A stretch of DNA of 64,000 nt from Apostichopus japonicus (GCF_037975245.1 NC_092574.1:13474713-13538712), one strand, 5' to 3'; counted from the first letter of the stretch, positions 48,601 to 62,454 are shown. The notes: a model not told the origin generated them from the letters alone. Numbers and translations: made by a program.

Positions 48601-51600
48601 ACACTACGTGCAATATGCCTCTATTTACGATCAAAAACGGTTTAAAGAGGTACACGAGATATACCGTACACTTCATATAATGCGATATCGAAAATGCATT
48701 TCTTAAACATTTAACCAAGTCTTAAGCGAGAAAGAGATACAAGTATAAATATCTCTATATATGCGTTTGTAAGTATAACGGTGGGGGAAACAAAAGTTTC
48801 ACGTAAAAACAAAATATATATTTTTTGTATTTTTATCTTGGCGAGGTTAAAACATCACTGGAGATGTCCTATGCTTTGTATATATAGATGGCTGGTTTAG
48901 AGACCTTACGAAAATATCGAATAGATTTTTTGGGTTTTTGTTTTTCTACTTTTCTTTCTGGTGGCAAGCTTGTTGCTTTTAAAACCAATACTGAATGTTA
49001 TAAAATATGTATCGCAAGACGTGCTTTAATTGTAATTTTAATGATAATTTTTTTTTTATAAGGAAGAAAGTAAAAAAAAACAGTTATTGGTATTCCGTCC
49101 TCTGAGATCTGTAGTAAAATTATCAACTGATTAGTACAAATTGTTATGTTTTAACTGAATTCATTAAAGAACAGGCACAAAAAATACTTGCAAACATGAT
49201 GTCATTGAATATCACTTGTGTTTTCTTAACTGAAAAAAAATCAAACTTTTTTGTAACTTGTTTCGGATAGATTCTGTCATTAATTTTATCATATTTCATC
49301 ATAGGTTTTTTTTAAACTTTTTTTTTATTTTCAATTCTTTGGGAACGTAGAGATGTAAAAGTGACAGTATAAGATGTAATGCGTGCATGTCTAAATATTT
49401 TCAGAAATCAGATATGGCTTCAGACTATAGAGTAAAATTTGTACTTCCCTCGGGTAAGCTTGAAAAGATTATGGGAACAATTGGAATCCGCGGGTTATTA
49501 CAGGAAAAGAAGGTCGGCTTTGTTATACGTCACGTGCTTGTTTCAGTCACGTTCGCACTTTTGTCTACTCATTTGAATAAATTGAAACACGTGTATATTA
49601 TGAGGAGTTATGAGAATATTCTGTTTTGTTATGGAATTTACGACCAAAAAAAGGGGGCAAACGAAATGAACTCATTTTCTTACAATTTGTATCTTCCTAA
49701 CGGACTACTAAATTTACTACAACGTCATTATGAGGTCATATAGATATCAGATTGTGCAAAAGATTCTCCAAACGTCCTCAGCATAAGTGAGTGATAACTG
49801 CTACCCCATTGCTTGAGTACCTTTAGGTACATTTGTCAATTTCTGTAACGAGTTTTATAAAAAATATATATTAATATATAAAAAAATTTTTTAAAAAATG
49901 TGAGGTTAACAAAATGCGCGATTGCTCACTGTTGTACCCCAACAGCCTCTAAACAATAGGCTATAAAATGCTTAATGTAGGATTGACAACAACGGAATAT
50001 TAATAAAGCAGAGACCATTGGTATTGTATTTAAATTGATGAATTTGATAAAGGCATTTTATTCTTTCAGGAGGGAAATTTTACAGAACTATACATATTTA
50101 TGATAGATACCGGTAACTGGATTATTTGTTTTGTTCGTTAAAAAGATCTGTGACACCTGTTGCTACTTCATCGGTGCACGTTATTGTGTGTAAAACATAA
50201 ATCAAAGGAATACTTGTGTGTATATGTATAGGAACGCGTCTGTCATGCGAAACTTAAACACTAAACATTATCCATTGATCCGCTATTTGTGAGTTGTATA
50301 TGTGGTGACTTTTTGTCGGCTAGCAATGAATAACATACGCTATAGTTGATTTCCCTAAATTACATAAAATATTTTAATTATGTTAGCAATTATAACTCTC
50401 CCTAAATGTTCTATACAGTGGTTGACTTTAATCACCGGGATTATAAGGTTTCTTCGAAGTGAGTCTGTTAGAACGTGGCCTTGTTAGGCTAACTATGTAA
50501 ATTATCCTCCATATATTTAGGTGTGATTCGACCTGAGTCTGGGTTGATCATAAAGACCCCAAAAACAAAACACAAAACAGAACAGAACAGAACAGAAGGT
50601 GAACTAAAGTTGTTGATGAAATATCGTATAAGTGGAGGGATATAAAATGGTGAAATATGCAGACGAGTAAAATGACTATAAAATACCTAGTACATAACAA
50701 GACAAGAACATTATGTTGTTATTATAAAGAATGTGATTTTTTTGTTAAATCATTAGCACAAAATAAAAGCTGAAGAAGGATTGTAATCATTTTCAGCCCC
50801 CCCCCCCCACTAAATTAATTTAAATACAACCTTTAATATAACGCCGACTTAACTGTTCCGATAAAAAAAAATTGGTCATTATTTTCCAATAAATATGATG
50901 AAAACATGGATTCAACATTACTTAGTTAAAGTAGGCTTTGCATTATCGTGGCTCCATATTTCTATCTTATTTACCATAATCGCTGTGTCTATAACTTCTA
51001 CTATACATATATTACGAATTAGCAATCGTGACTCATTGTGCCCAGTACATAAACACCCTACTGTACATACACATGACAGTGAGTCAGTCAACCGATATAT
51101 TTCTACCGAGGAATACTGCAAACGATATCAATTTCAGAAAAATTATCCTTCACTTAGAGGAATAAGAAGAAGAAGAAAAAGAAGAAGGGGGGGGTTGCTT
51201 ATTCGATAACCAGGTCATCATTGGAAGGAGTCAATCCTTGTTCTGCTTGGACTGTTTGAATCTGATCTATAAGTGACTAGAGGCATTGAAACCTGTAAAG
51301 TAGATTAAGTTTAAATAAGCGTTACAGTAGCTCTGTGCTTGAAACGACAGTACAGGCTTTACATATGAGATTGAATTGGCAAACGATTCATAGACAGGTT
51401 TCGGGTCACTGGCTTTACCTCCATATTTTAGTAAATGTTTTTATATACACTAATAAAAGGTAGCTAACGGTACTATTATTTAGACAACCTATAATAGCTC
51501 CCGAAAATATTTCCAGAGGTCAAAGAGAGTCAAGTTAGATTTTTTTTGTTCATTTAGAATTCAGGAAATAAATTAATATAAGCTTTCCTTCTGAAGCATT

Positions 51601-53340
51601 TACATGTTGACAATAGGTGACCATTCTCGGGCTTTTATTTTCATTTTAATCCAGTTTTAAATCCAGTTGTTGGGATTTGTTGGGATTACATATATCCTCA
51701 GTTCTTACTGTAATCCTAATAGCACATGCTACCGACTTATCAGATTTGTCAGCACAATCCAGTTTTTACTGTGGTAAAATGTTTTAAGATTTACATTAGT
51801 TACTGTAATCTCTGTGTGAATCGGTTGACTGCTTATATAGTCAAGAATTACATGAATGGATGTGAATGACGTCAATGACTTTATTCGCACAATAGTCTAC
51901 CATAATATATGATTGATGGAACATACTAATACGATAATGATTTAAAAAAAAACACATGATGAGGCTTGTAAAACTTCTCTTTCCCTGCTTATCTCACTGT
52001 TTGGGTTTATGATTTTAATGTCTACTAAAGTTTGTTGTTCGCTTTAATTAATCAGACATCGACCAAAAGCCTGAAAATCGGTCATTCAAATATTTATTTT
52101 TCAATAAATGGTATCCGTATTTTTGAAAGGACATCAGGGTAACATGGAAACTGTGGAATTCTAATGATTGAAGCATAAAAGACGCTGTATAGTTGTCATC
52201 TCCTGAAAAAAAAAGACAAATTTGAATTAAAATTCTGGATTTTTTTTTTTAATACTCAATTTCTACCGATATTGTGATTATGTTTGCATAACAGTTGAAA
52301 CTAGGCATGGAGCCTTGCTCTTATATGGTATGACTACTCCATCATTATAACACAATCACTTGAAAATTCATAAATTGAAAATATTAACGTCCATGGGCAA
52401 ATAACGAGGCAGACATTTCGTCTGTGTCATATCGATAAATAATTCTTTTTCTTCTTCTGCTTCTCTTTGTATTTGCGGACAGGGTTATTCCATTATTTGA
52501 AGGTATAATATTTTACAAGTGTTATAACAAAACAGTAATATATACTCTATACATGAAAGAGAATGTACGGTACGACGTTTTGCTGAAAAGACTACACATA
52601 TTATTTTTGTTTAAAGAGACAGGATTTCATTTAAAGATGGTATCATGATGAATTTTTCAATGTGAATTGGAAGTATGAAAGTTGCTCGAAATTTGACAAG
52701 CAAGTTACCATTATCTGATGTTATATATATGGAGGTGTCTTTAAAATAGCCTCAAATCACAAAGTAAGAATTTATGAGAACATTCGGATAACTATTTCAC
52801 TACAAAATGTCCTGTCCCCTCTACCCACCCCAACCCGCCCCAACAAATATGCGAAATTAAATGACGTCATCAATTCATAAATGTGCAGTAAGTGTCATTG
52901 CCTTCCCAGCAGTCATAAATCACAGAGCTTTACAAATATGATGTCACATACTCTGTCTCGGACAGAAAAAGGTTGCGAAGCATAATTTCATTTGATTTTT
53001 TGATATTGTTTTAATTAATGCATTTATTGTTCCGATAACAAAAGTTTGATTTTATGCTGTAAAATCTACTGCTTCTCTGTCTTTGAATCCAGCTTATCAA
53101 TAAAACTGTACATGCACTTAACATATCGTATTCTTGTTTTTCTTCCCCCACCCCCAGCCCCACCCCCCTCCCACAGCACCTTCTCATTATTGAATGCGAC
53201 TGGATGATTTTCTTTAAACTGTGTTTTTCACATGGTTGAGAATTGTCCCGTGACAGCCAGATATGACATTTATATATTATGTCAGAAGCAAGTATCCCGA
53301 CTCGAGAGACTTGCTATAAGCCCCTAGAGATGAGTTCATG
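45640..53340. other. No gene recognised
   Basis: AT-rich DNA. Seen: a poly-C tract (46915-46929), GAACA repeats (50579-50597), two CRE palindromes (51867-51874 and 52862-52869) and A/T homopolymers. The 118-codon frame at 49387-49743 and the 104-codon frame at 50895-51209 have no family signature. The second contains a plausible membrane segment (IHISILFTIIAVSIT), but with no context I leave it uncalled. Confidence 0.5.
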
Positions 53341-53343
53341 CTA

Positions 53344-53578
53344 ATTGAGATAACTTGATAAAACTTGAGACATTATAAGTTGAGATGACTATAGTGTTGA
53401 TTTGAGATAACTTTGGTGACACATGAGATTATACGTTAGCTAAATTAAGATCACTTGAAGTCCTGTATCTGGGATATTTGTGAAGTGACTTGAGATAATA
53501 ACAGAACTTGAGAGATAACGTGAGAAAACTCTGAGACATTTTGAGGTTACTTGAGATAATCACTTGAGATATTTTTGA
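53344..53578 (+). repeat. Degenerate ACTTGAGATAA minisatellite
   Basis: ACTTGAGATAA-like words recur about a dozen times with irregular spacing (ATTGAGATAACTTG, TTTGAGATAACTTT, ACTTGAGATAATAAC, ACTTGAGATAATC and others). This suggests an old array now diverged. Confidence 0.65.
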
Positions 53579-53596
53579 AAGGTCGAACTTGGAGTA

Positions 53597-53640
53597 ACTA
53601 TATATATAAACTGAGTTTATATATATATAAACTGAGTTTT
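53597..53640 (+). repeat. Two direct copies of a 20-bp unit
   Basis: TATATATATAAACTGAGTTT occurs twice in tandem; AAACTGAGTTT is itself nearly palindromic. Confidence 0.8.
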
Positions 53641-53644
53641 ATGA

Positions 53645-54995
53645 ATAGATTGGTTCTATATCTCCCGGCTCTCTTCAACGTTTTCTTCTTTGTCCAGGAA
53701 ATATGACGAGGTTGTATAAGCTTGTTATGTACCATGGAGTCCATACGTGACAGAAACGTCAAATTTTTCCTCCTAATTTGATAATGGATTCGACCATCTT
53801 AGAGAACATCAAAGGGAACGTTCAGCTCCTTTGTTTACATGATGATAATCCTTCGTTTATTGCCAGATGCAATCATCAAGTAAAAGTTTCGGAAATCCAC
53901 ACATTTGCAATAAAAAAAAAACACTTATATGGACTAATATGGACAAAATGATACTGCGACAATTCTTCTCTTTTATGACTAAATGATTATCAGTATTTAC
54001 CCTCAAAATATGCTAGAAGACCTTAAAATGGTCACTCATCTTCAAGATCCAACAAGCAGTTTCCTGAAACCATCAAAGCACCACAACATCACTCGATATA
54101 TCTGGCGAAACTCTGGGAATGATTGAAGGGCCAAAACTCCCAAGATTGCATTTTTGAGGGGAAAACGTAAAACTTTTTTTTTTTTAAATTAGAAACTTGG
54201 ACTATGCAGCTATCGCATTTCTATCAGCGAGAGAAGCTTTAATGAATGGATTCCGGTAATGTTACAGTTTGAGCCATATAATTGCATGGACCTGTAGAGG
54301 AAACAAAAGCGAATCACTTTTTCTTGGTTATCAAGCAATCTCGAAATTAATCATCCTTTGAAGAAAAAAAATCTCCCTAAAAATCCGAAAGAAAAAAAAG
54401 GGGGGCCGGGGGGAATCATCTGTTGACATTTATTTATGGGACTCATCAATCTATTTTTAATTAAAGTTCTTTCTGTTCCAGCTATATCTGTCTTTGGAAG
54501 CGACGAAGTTAATATTTCTTCTATCGTATATAATGTGGTGTATTTTTCATCTGATATATAAAGTTACATGAGTTGTTGGTTTGATGTAATAAAAATCCGT
54601 GATTTTATTTGAAAATGATATCATATTTATCTCACGTTATCGTTATAATAATGAGCGGCAAGGTATCATCGTGATTAATTGCTCAATAGTAGGTTTCTAC
54701 TAAATTCATAGCTAAAATGTTAAAGCAATTTATTTCAATGATATGTCAATTCATATTCAAACTCTAATCATTCTTGCCAGTGATGCTGTAGTTATGGTAT
54801 GTGATATACACACGGTAGTGTGAACATTATAATGTCCGAAAGCTTTAGTTGAGTTTTATTGACAGGAAAAACAAAATGGTTTGTATGTACTATGGAGAAT
54901 AATGTTCTTCACATGACAATAATAATTATAATAATACACATAACAATATTGGTGACATTATCTGACAAAGAATGTCGCAGAAAGAAACAAATACA
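53645..54995. other. No gene recognised
   Basis: AT-rich DNA with A and T homopolymers and a short G-rich run (54397-54414). Confidence 0.5.
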
Positions 54996-55000
54996 TACGT

Positions 55001-55432
55001 CACTTGGAACTTTCTATTCAAATTCCGAATCTTGCATTCGAGTATTCTCTGGTATGACCCTAATATCGGTATCTTTCACTGCTGGGTCACTTAATATGGT
55101 CTACCCACTACCACTTCAACTACCCCCCCCCCCTAAACCTGTATTCGCTCAAGCTAGTCCACCTTAATACTCTCTGTGGCAACTTATTTCGACAACAATT
55201 GATTTCTCATGATGGTAAATACTACCTAACTTGGATCTTTCGATTCAAATTCCGAATCTTGCGTTCGATTATTCTCTGGCATGACCCTAATATGGGCATC
55301 TTAGGGTTACTTAATATGGTCCACCCACCACCCCCGCCCCCGCCCCTCCCTTAACCACCGTATCCGCTCAAGATATAGTCTATCGTAATACTCTCTGTGG
55401 CAAGACATTTCGACAACAATTCATTTCTCATG
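55001..55432 (+). repeat. Tandem duplication, two units of about 205-215 bp
   Basis: Units 55001-55214 and 55229-55432 share TTCAAATTCCGAATCTTGC, a central poly-C/CCCCGCC tract, and AATACTCTCTGTGGCAA followed by TTCGACAACAATT. Differences are mostly single bases plus length changes in the C tract. Confidence 0.85.
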
Positions 55433-55434
55433 AA

Positions 55435-56029
55435 AAACCTGTAGTCTAAATGACCCAAATGATTGTGATTCAAATTAAATGAGCGATATCGCTGCCATAC
55501 ATAACTACCTGGTATTTAAACATACGACGAAATACAACTAGACATTTGAAGTTGACTGTGATGAACAAACAAGAGTGCAACGACACGGGATAAATAACAT
55601 AAATCAATAATAATCAAGGTTTAAAATAATGGATTATCTTCACACCATCAAAAAAAAACAACAGTGGAATGCTTTCAATTCATTTCCTTGTTTTCTATGC
55701 GTCCTGAAATGTCACTAAATATACACATAGAAGACTGACAAGTCGTTAGCCGTGAGGCTTTCAATACCTATGTGTTTCCGTTTCTACTTCTTCTGACATC
55801 AATTTGTAGAAAAACTCTCTGAAGATTTAACTTATACGCCTGATTTTGTGTGTCGGGGTCATAGACCTCTCTCTTATACAGGTAAACCGAAACGCGAAAA
55901 TTGACACAACATACACAGTGCCTTCCGCATGTACTCGTCGCGCTCTTATACACCACCACTCATAAAGTATCATTCTCGTAACTATGACAACATATATGAA
56001 GAATATATACACACACAAGTAACACTCTA
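55435..56029. other. No gene recognised
   Basis: AT-rich DNA with no supported exon. Confidence 0.5.
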
Positions 56030-56099
56030 TATATATTATATACATATATATATTATATACATATTATATACATATATATATATATATATTATATACATA

Positions 56100-56167
<68 letters not shown>

Positions 56168-56190
56168 TACATATATATACATATATATGA
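56030..56190. repeat. TA / TACATA compound microsatellite
   Basis: About 160 bases of TA with TATTATATACA and TACATA interruptions. Confidence 0.95.
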
Positions 56191-56194
56191 ATAT

Positions 56195-57240
56195 TTATAT
56201 TTATGCTCTTCTTTAAGCTCCACATGACATTTGCAAATCTTACTCTACATTATGATCGGATTACATGATTTACTAGCACTGTGTGTATCATTCACCATAA
56301 AGGTACGCTGCAGCCTGTATGTTTCAGACAATTAATGTGAATCTTTATATAAGTCATGAATGATTACCTGTTGGCTCTTTTGTGTAACTTTCGGCTTCTC
56401 GTAGACGTATCTGTTATAGATCACCTTTACCAAGGAAGGTGTCAGGGAATGTTTGCCCCCCAAAAATTAAAACGATCTTTTGTTTTTGGGATCCGGCCAT
56501 TCCATATCCGTTTAATATTGCTATCTGATAAAATAAATTGAACGTGTTTTGCTCGTTGCCAAAGTAATCCATCAGAGTTTCTCAATTTAATTTATCGAAG
56601 CAGTGAGATCTAGTAATCTCGTAAGGTTTTTCTTATTTTATTTTTAGATTTGTTTAGAGAAAACAAAATGTTAAAAGGGTAAACCCTTATATTACAGATA
56701 TACAAAGCCGTGTTCAAGGTTGCGTAAACCTTGACAAATCTTTAAAGAGAAAGATAAATATTATGATTCAAAGATCATTTAACCGAGACCAAAGTCGTAT
56801 GGAGTTTTATATCTTCACGGCGGGATTTCTGGATCATTGGTTGGCTTGTATCTGACTGGGATTTTAATTAAAGAATCCATCTTGGGGAGAGAGAGAGAGA
56901 CAGAAATAGAGAGACATCTATTATAGGAATAGTAATGTACGTAAGATGAATTGGAAATAACCTCAAATAAAGACGTTCACGACAAAGGTTACATTTAAAA
57001 CATTTATATATTTACTAATTCCACTTTTAATATCGTCTAATACATGGAAATGTTTTATAGAAAAGTATAGTAGTAGTGCTATAACTACATGGTAAGAAAC
57101 TAACAATCAGAGTGAACGTTTTCAAACAGATTGCAACTTGCAACTTACAAGAAATGCAAACAAGTTTTTCATATAAAAAAAAACGATTTGACTTACATGT
57201 AAATAGAATAAGATGTGGACGCCACACGCAGAGCCGATCT
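56195..57240. other. No gene recognised
   Basis: AT-rich DNA with a short GA repeat (56887-56903). Confidence 0.5.
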
Positions 57241-57245
57241 GCCTC

Positions 57246-58110
57246 ACCCCCCCCCCCCTCTTTTGCATATATTGGAATCACATTAAACATATACCCAATG
57301 CTATGAGCCTCGAATTGTACGTCTTCTTAATTAAGAGGATTGAATTTAACCATGCCTGGCGAGGGGGGGGGGGGGGTACGGTCCGGTGCCCGGGAGGGTG
57401 GGGGGGGGTCAATTAATAATGCTTCACACAGGCGCTATTGTCTGTATGGTTCTATGAATGTTGACGAGAAGTATACACTACAGCCAAAACCATTAGTTAA
57501 TTGCAGCAACGAAGTCAGGTGGTTTGCTTCAAAAGTCCCTGCTTTGTAATTATAACAGACACATCCTAATAAATGCCGAAGATTCATTATACGTACATTA
57601 ATTTTCTGTACATTAAAGCTCCAATTTTTTGCTGAATTTGTTATAATCTAGTGTAGTGTGGTACTCGATCATTCAGGTAAAGATAAGGCACCAAATAGAA
57701 CGACATGTTACTTTAGTCGAACACAATTCAACCACAAAGGTACAAATGACATTCCGCGGTACCTTCAAAGGATGTGTATACCTTTAAAACAAGAGACATT
57801 ACGCAAAGTCTGTTACTACTATACAATACTACTACAATACTGGAAGGGAATATGTAGCTTAGGTCTATGTTGAAAAGAGGTTTAAACCTAGAAAACTAAA
57901 TTCGTTTCATATTAACCCTAACCTCCTTGCCTTTGTTTAAATATGGGTGGGGGTGGGGGGGGGAGGGAATGGTCTGAAAGACATAAGCAACCGTGCTGGA
58001 AGGATCATTGGTGAATGCTTGTCGGTGGATTCGGTCTGCGAAAGTCCTCTGCGCGCCAAGTTTCTTGTGGGGGGGGGGGGGGGGTTAGTGTAGGATGAGG
58101 TGTGGTGGGG
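57246..58110. repeat. Cluster of long C and G tracts
   Basis: A C tract (57246-57258), then G tracts at 57363-57376, 57392-57409, 57945-57968 and 58069-58084. The 57363-57409 pair and the 57945-57968 stretch meet the four-run pattern for G-quadruplex formation on the plus strand. No exon is recognised between the tracts. Confidence 0.7.
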
Positions 58111-58337
58111 TGCTGATCAGCCTTATCTTGATCAGCTTACATCAGTTAAGCCAGTAAGCCCACATTGAGACGGTAATACTTTACATAACTGTGCAACTGT
58201 TCATTATGTGTATAGTATCGGGTTTGTCCCACATACACAGTACCTTGTTCTAAATACAAAATGAGAAATTAACAAGTTGATTTTACTCTTGGTTGAAAAT
58301 ACCATGTCTTCTTCGAGACGTAACGATTACAAAATAG

Positions 58338-58350
58338 TATATATAGTATA

Positions 58351-58407
<57 letters not shown>
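58338..58407. repeat. TA dinucleotide microsatellite
   Basis: TA array of about 70 bases with one TAG interruption near its start. Confidence 0.95.
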
Positions 58408-58409
<2 letters not shown>

Positions 58410-58410
<1 letters not shown>

Positions 58411-59140
58411 TAGACTTTAACACGACGTCTCTTCTTTTATCACTGAATTCAACGCCTTTATATTCGTGGAAATAGACCCACTTTTTACTCGCAAAGAAAT
58501 ATCAATACGCAAACAAAAATGTAAACCACTAATGCATTCAGTGACACATTAATAAAACATCAGTAATAATAATAGTAATAAAACATGAGACTATAAGAGC
58601 ATTAATGTTAAAATAAAAGCAGTTTTTGATTATATCCAATAATGTACATTACCCAATATAATATTTCTAAAGACTATTTTTATTTTCCTTCTTCTTCTTC
58701 TTCTTAAGTCTTTTTCTTCTTCTTCTTCTCCTTCAGAGGAACTAATTGCAGACATGCCTATTCTCTCAATACTTCCATCGATCCGTTCTTTTCTTGTTGC
58801 TTTTGCTATTGTTTGCACATCACTAATGGTTACAAGCAAAACCTTATCACGAACTGCTTTCGCTCACGAGAAGAGAAAGATTAAGAATTGTTTGTATTTT
58901 TATTACACGAACTTAACGAAGTCAACGCGGAATCCATCTATATTATTCGCGGCAAAATGAGGCCATAGAAAACTGTGACAACTTTAAAGGAATGTGTCTC
59001 ATATTTGTTTCGAGAACGTAATGTAATTTTAAGCGCTTTTATGAACAAGATGAGTATTAAATAATATACTCTCGTGAATCTTAGAAAGAAGTGTGTTCCA
59101 TAATAAAGTCGACCAAGGTGGAAATTGTGTAAAAGTATGA
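58410..59140. other. No gene recognised; CTT-rich tract
   Basis: A TTC/CTT-rich tract (58688-58732) with interruptions in otherwise plain AT-rich DNA. Confidence 0.5.
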
Positions 59141-59144
59141 GGGC

Positions 59145-59188
59145 CTGACGATTCGATCCTAGCAGGATCTTCTTCAGAGGCTGAATGA
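59145..59188. repeat. Interspersed-repeat-like motif with a GATCCT/AGGATC hairpin
   Basis: CCTGACGATTCGATCCTAGC followed by AGGATCTTCTTCAGAGGCTG. The hairpin has a 6-bp stem and a 3-base loop. From memory, near-identical words (with GTTTCGATCC) recur in many marine invertebrate genomes, possibly linked to retroelements. Confidence 0.4.
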
Positions 59189-59619
59189 CAAGTTACAGTA
59201 TACAGAAAGGGACAAATACACAGAGCACAGACAGGTTAATGAGCAGGGTGAACATAACATACTATAGAGGAAATTGTTTGATCTGAAAATCTGGCTTTAG
59301 AGCAAGCATGGTTCATTGTATCGATGTTTAGTTACCGCCGTTTGTTATTTGATGTTGTTTTTGTCTTCACAAGGGCAATTATAAGAGACTAATCAGTAAA
59401 GACAGTTTTTTTCTATCTCTTCTTTGTTGCGTAACATAGCTTAAAGTATATGTATACAGCCTGCTGTTCTTCCTACGATAAAAGGACAGGTTGGAGTAAT
59501 ACGAAATGATGCTGTGCATGAGCTGTAGGTTTCTTTTATCACATAACTACGTTGCAGTGGCCTGCACAGGATTTTGAAGGAGAGGAAGGAACCATATTCA
59601 ACATTTCCCTCGACTGATC

Positions 59620-60090
59620 TACGTAGGGGCCTAAAGAGTCGGGGCTGTTGTCCTGGGTCATTTAAGCCGACTCCCATGTATAGATGGGGGAGGGTCTGGG
59701 GTTTTTTTTCCACATAAAAAGAAACAAATAGTTTAGATGTTTAAAGGTGCATTCCGAGGCATAATTAGACGGTAAATTGTAGGTCTAATAAGTGGCTATA
59801 AACGCAAGATTGTGCTAATGATTAGTAATAAATTCGAAACTCCCAGACTGATTGAGGTCAGGGCCTGACACTTTACCGAAGGGACGGATGCGAGCAAATG
59901 AGTTTATAAAGAGGGGGTGCTGCCATGGGGTCATTTAAGCCGACCCCGAATCCCTAGGGACCTCCTACAGAGAAAAGAAGTAAAAGTAAGTACGTCAAAT
60001 GGTGCAATTTAAGGCATATTTAGACAATAAATTATGTTTGTATAAGTAGCTCTAAACGCAACTTTTTGCTAATAAATACACTCGTGAGGT
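59620..60090 (+). repeat. Diverged tandem duplication, period about 273 bp
   Basis: GGGTCATTTAAGCCGAC occurs at 59655 and 59928. Both copies continue with similar AAATGGTGCAATTTAAGGCAT/GGTGCATTCCGAGGCATAA, TAATTAGACGGTAAATT/TATTTAGACAATAAATT and CTATAAACGCAA/CTCTAAACGCAA blocks. No coding content is evident. Confidence 0.75.
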
Positions 60091-60091
60091 T

Positions 60092-62020
60092 GTCCAGTTC
60101 CCCGTCGCCCGTCGCCCCCTCCCCTCCCCCACCCATTTGTGCACGCCACTGTTTCTTTTATATTTGCCACAGTGTGGGATACTGTACTTGACAGGAAATA
60201 TAAGGGCACATGAAATCGCATCAGAAGCGCATACGAAGTTTGACAAAGATTTTGCAAATGAAAATATGAAATTTAGATTAATAGGATGACGACTGGCACA
60301 TTGTTGAATTGTGATTTATGGTAGACCGTTCATTAACACTGTTATCAGTGCAGGTTGCATATCTATAACAACTTCTTCATAGTGACCCTTGAAACATATG
60401 GAGAACAATGATCAAATCACAGTGGCTGGACAACTGTCGTATATATAACACACATGTGTATAGCTTCTATTAGGTCAGTTTTCTCAGATGAAACACAAAA
60501 CTTTTAAGTGAAATTAAATGCAGACCTGTTCAAAAACACTGGACCATTAAACCATCTTCAGAAATGGTTAGTTTGATCTTATTGCCATATCTATAAAGCA
60601 CTCAAAACACATATTTTCTACCATATATATCTAACAATACCTCACAATATATAACGAGTTTGTGAGTTATACTTCAAATTATATCTAGACCTGATCTAAG
60701 GCAACACTGATATTCTGTATTGCTTTTTTTCTTTATAATATGTGACATAGAGACCTATCCTGCTTTAAAACGACACAATTCTTCCCTAAGGTCAAATAAA
60801 AGGCAAAAATTGCAAGGTTTTATGGAAATAATCCATAATTGATAGTAAAACGTTTTCGTTTCTTTTTTGTCAACATGATGATGAGTTGTGATTACTTGAA
60901 ATGAGTCTTTCTTTGAAGGTAAGAGAAGTCGTCAAATGAAATGCTGCGGCAAAGGGATGTAAATAGAGAATTCATTGGTTGACCTTGAGTTTCTTTTTTA
61001 CTTCTTGTTGTGGTTTTGTTACTTGCAAGAGGACAGGCTTACAAATGAGAAATATAAGTAAAAAACAAAAAAAAGACATTAGAAAAAGAAATCTGGAAAT
61101 TAAACCCTAGGTTGGAGAGCAAGGGAGAGGCAATAATTGGTATTTTTAATAATGAAAAGAAATGATTATTCTATTCTAGGCGAAAAGAAAATCTTGTGCT
61201 TATTCTTGCATATATGGGACATTAACTTTACTTTAATCTATCTTTATTTGACCTTATTCATACGTCTTTCGAAAAAAAACCTTTTTCATTTACTTTAATT
61301 TCACGGCATTTACTTTCCTTTCCTTTCAGTTCATTTGTTTTCGTTTAATATCAGTTCGTTTCGTTTCATTTGTTTCTACACAAAATGATCTCAGTCATGT
61401 AATCATGTACTGAATTATTTCCCAAAAATACAACATAACTATGTAAAGAAGTGTTTTAGGGAGCCCTATCTGCGGGCTTGACAAAGAACAGAAACAAATT
61501 CTACATGCATGTATGTTACATTTATACTTGGAGCAATATTAAAAATTCTCTGGACAGAAACCAAGCAATATTTTTTTCGTAATAAAATCGATCGCAAAGA
61601 CATGATATAGCTGAGCTTGAGAACAAAGGGTTGGCATGATAGGACGGATAGTGTTCCTCCCGGATAGTACCGGTATAACTTATAGTCTAAATATTCCTCA
61701 GAATGCACCAAAAGACATCTAAAATTTCATTTTTTTGAGAATAATTCTGGCGGAGGAACCCCGGACCTTGTATAGCAATGTGAGTCATTTGCCTTTTACA
61801 CTGAATTCTTGCACCTAAAAGTGTGTGTGTTCGATTGTATAACCATTACGTTTAAATTGTACACTTTCCTGAGATCTTAGCTGCATGTTCAATGTTGATC
61901 TTTACTATTATGATAGTGGTTTATCCTGAGCTTTTATTGTAAAATCATGAGTGTTGGCTGGCTGGTTTAACATGCAGGTCCAGCCTATCCAATCATTGAT
62001 TAAATATTGTATAATACTGT
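60092..62020. other. No gene recognised
   Basis: AT-rich DNA with a C-rich patch (60104-60132) and a pyrimidine-rich TTTCGTTT/TTCCTTT stretch (61300-61376). Confidence 0.5.
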
Positions 62021-62025
62021 ATACA

Positions 62026-62356
<331 letters not shown>

Positions 62357-62454
62357 AGTCGTCTACAAGTATACACAGACGCACCATATATAATCCCAAT
62401 TCATTCTACTGAACGCATACCGACTAAATTACCATGGTAACGTGACAAATCGTA

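Noticed and set aside
49387-49743. 118-codon open frame beginning MSKYFQKSDM
   Set aside because: Clean ATG-to-stop, but no domain, no promoter or splice context, and AT-rich codon content like the surroundings.
53344-53578. CRISPR-like array from recurring ACTTGAGATAA words
   Set aside because: Irregular spacing, diverged units and eukaryotic context; a degenerate minisatellite explains it.
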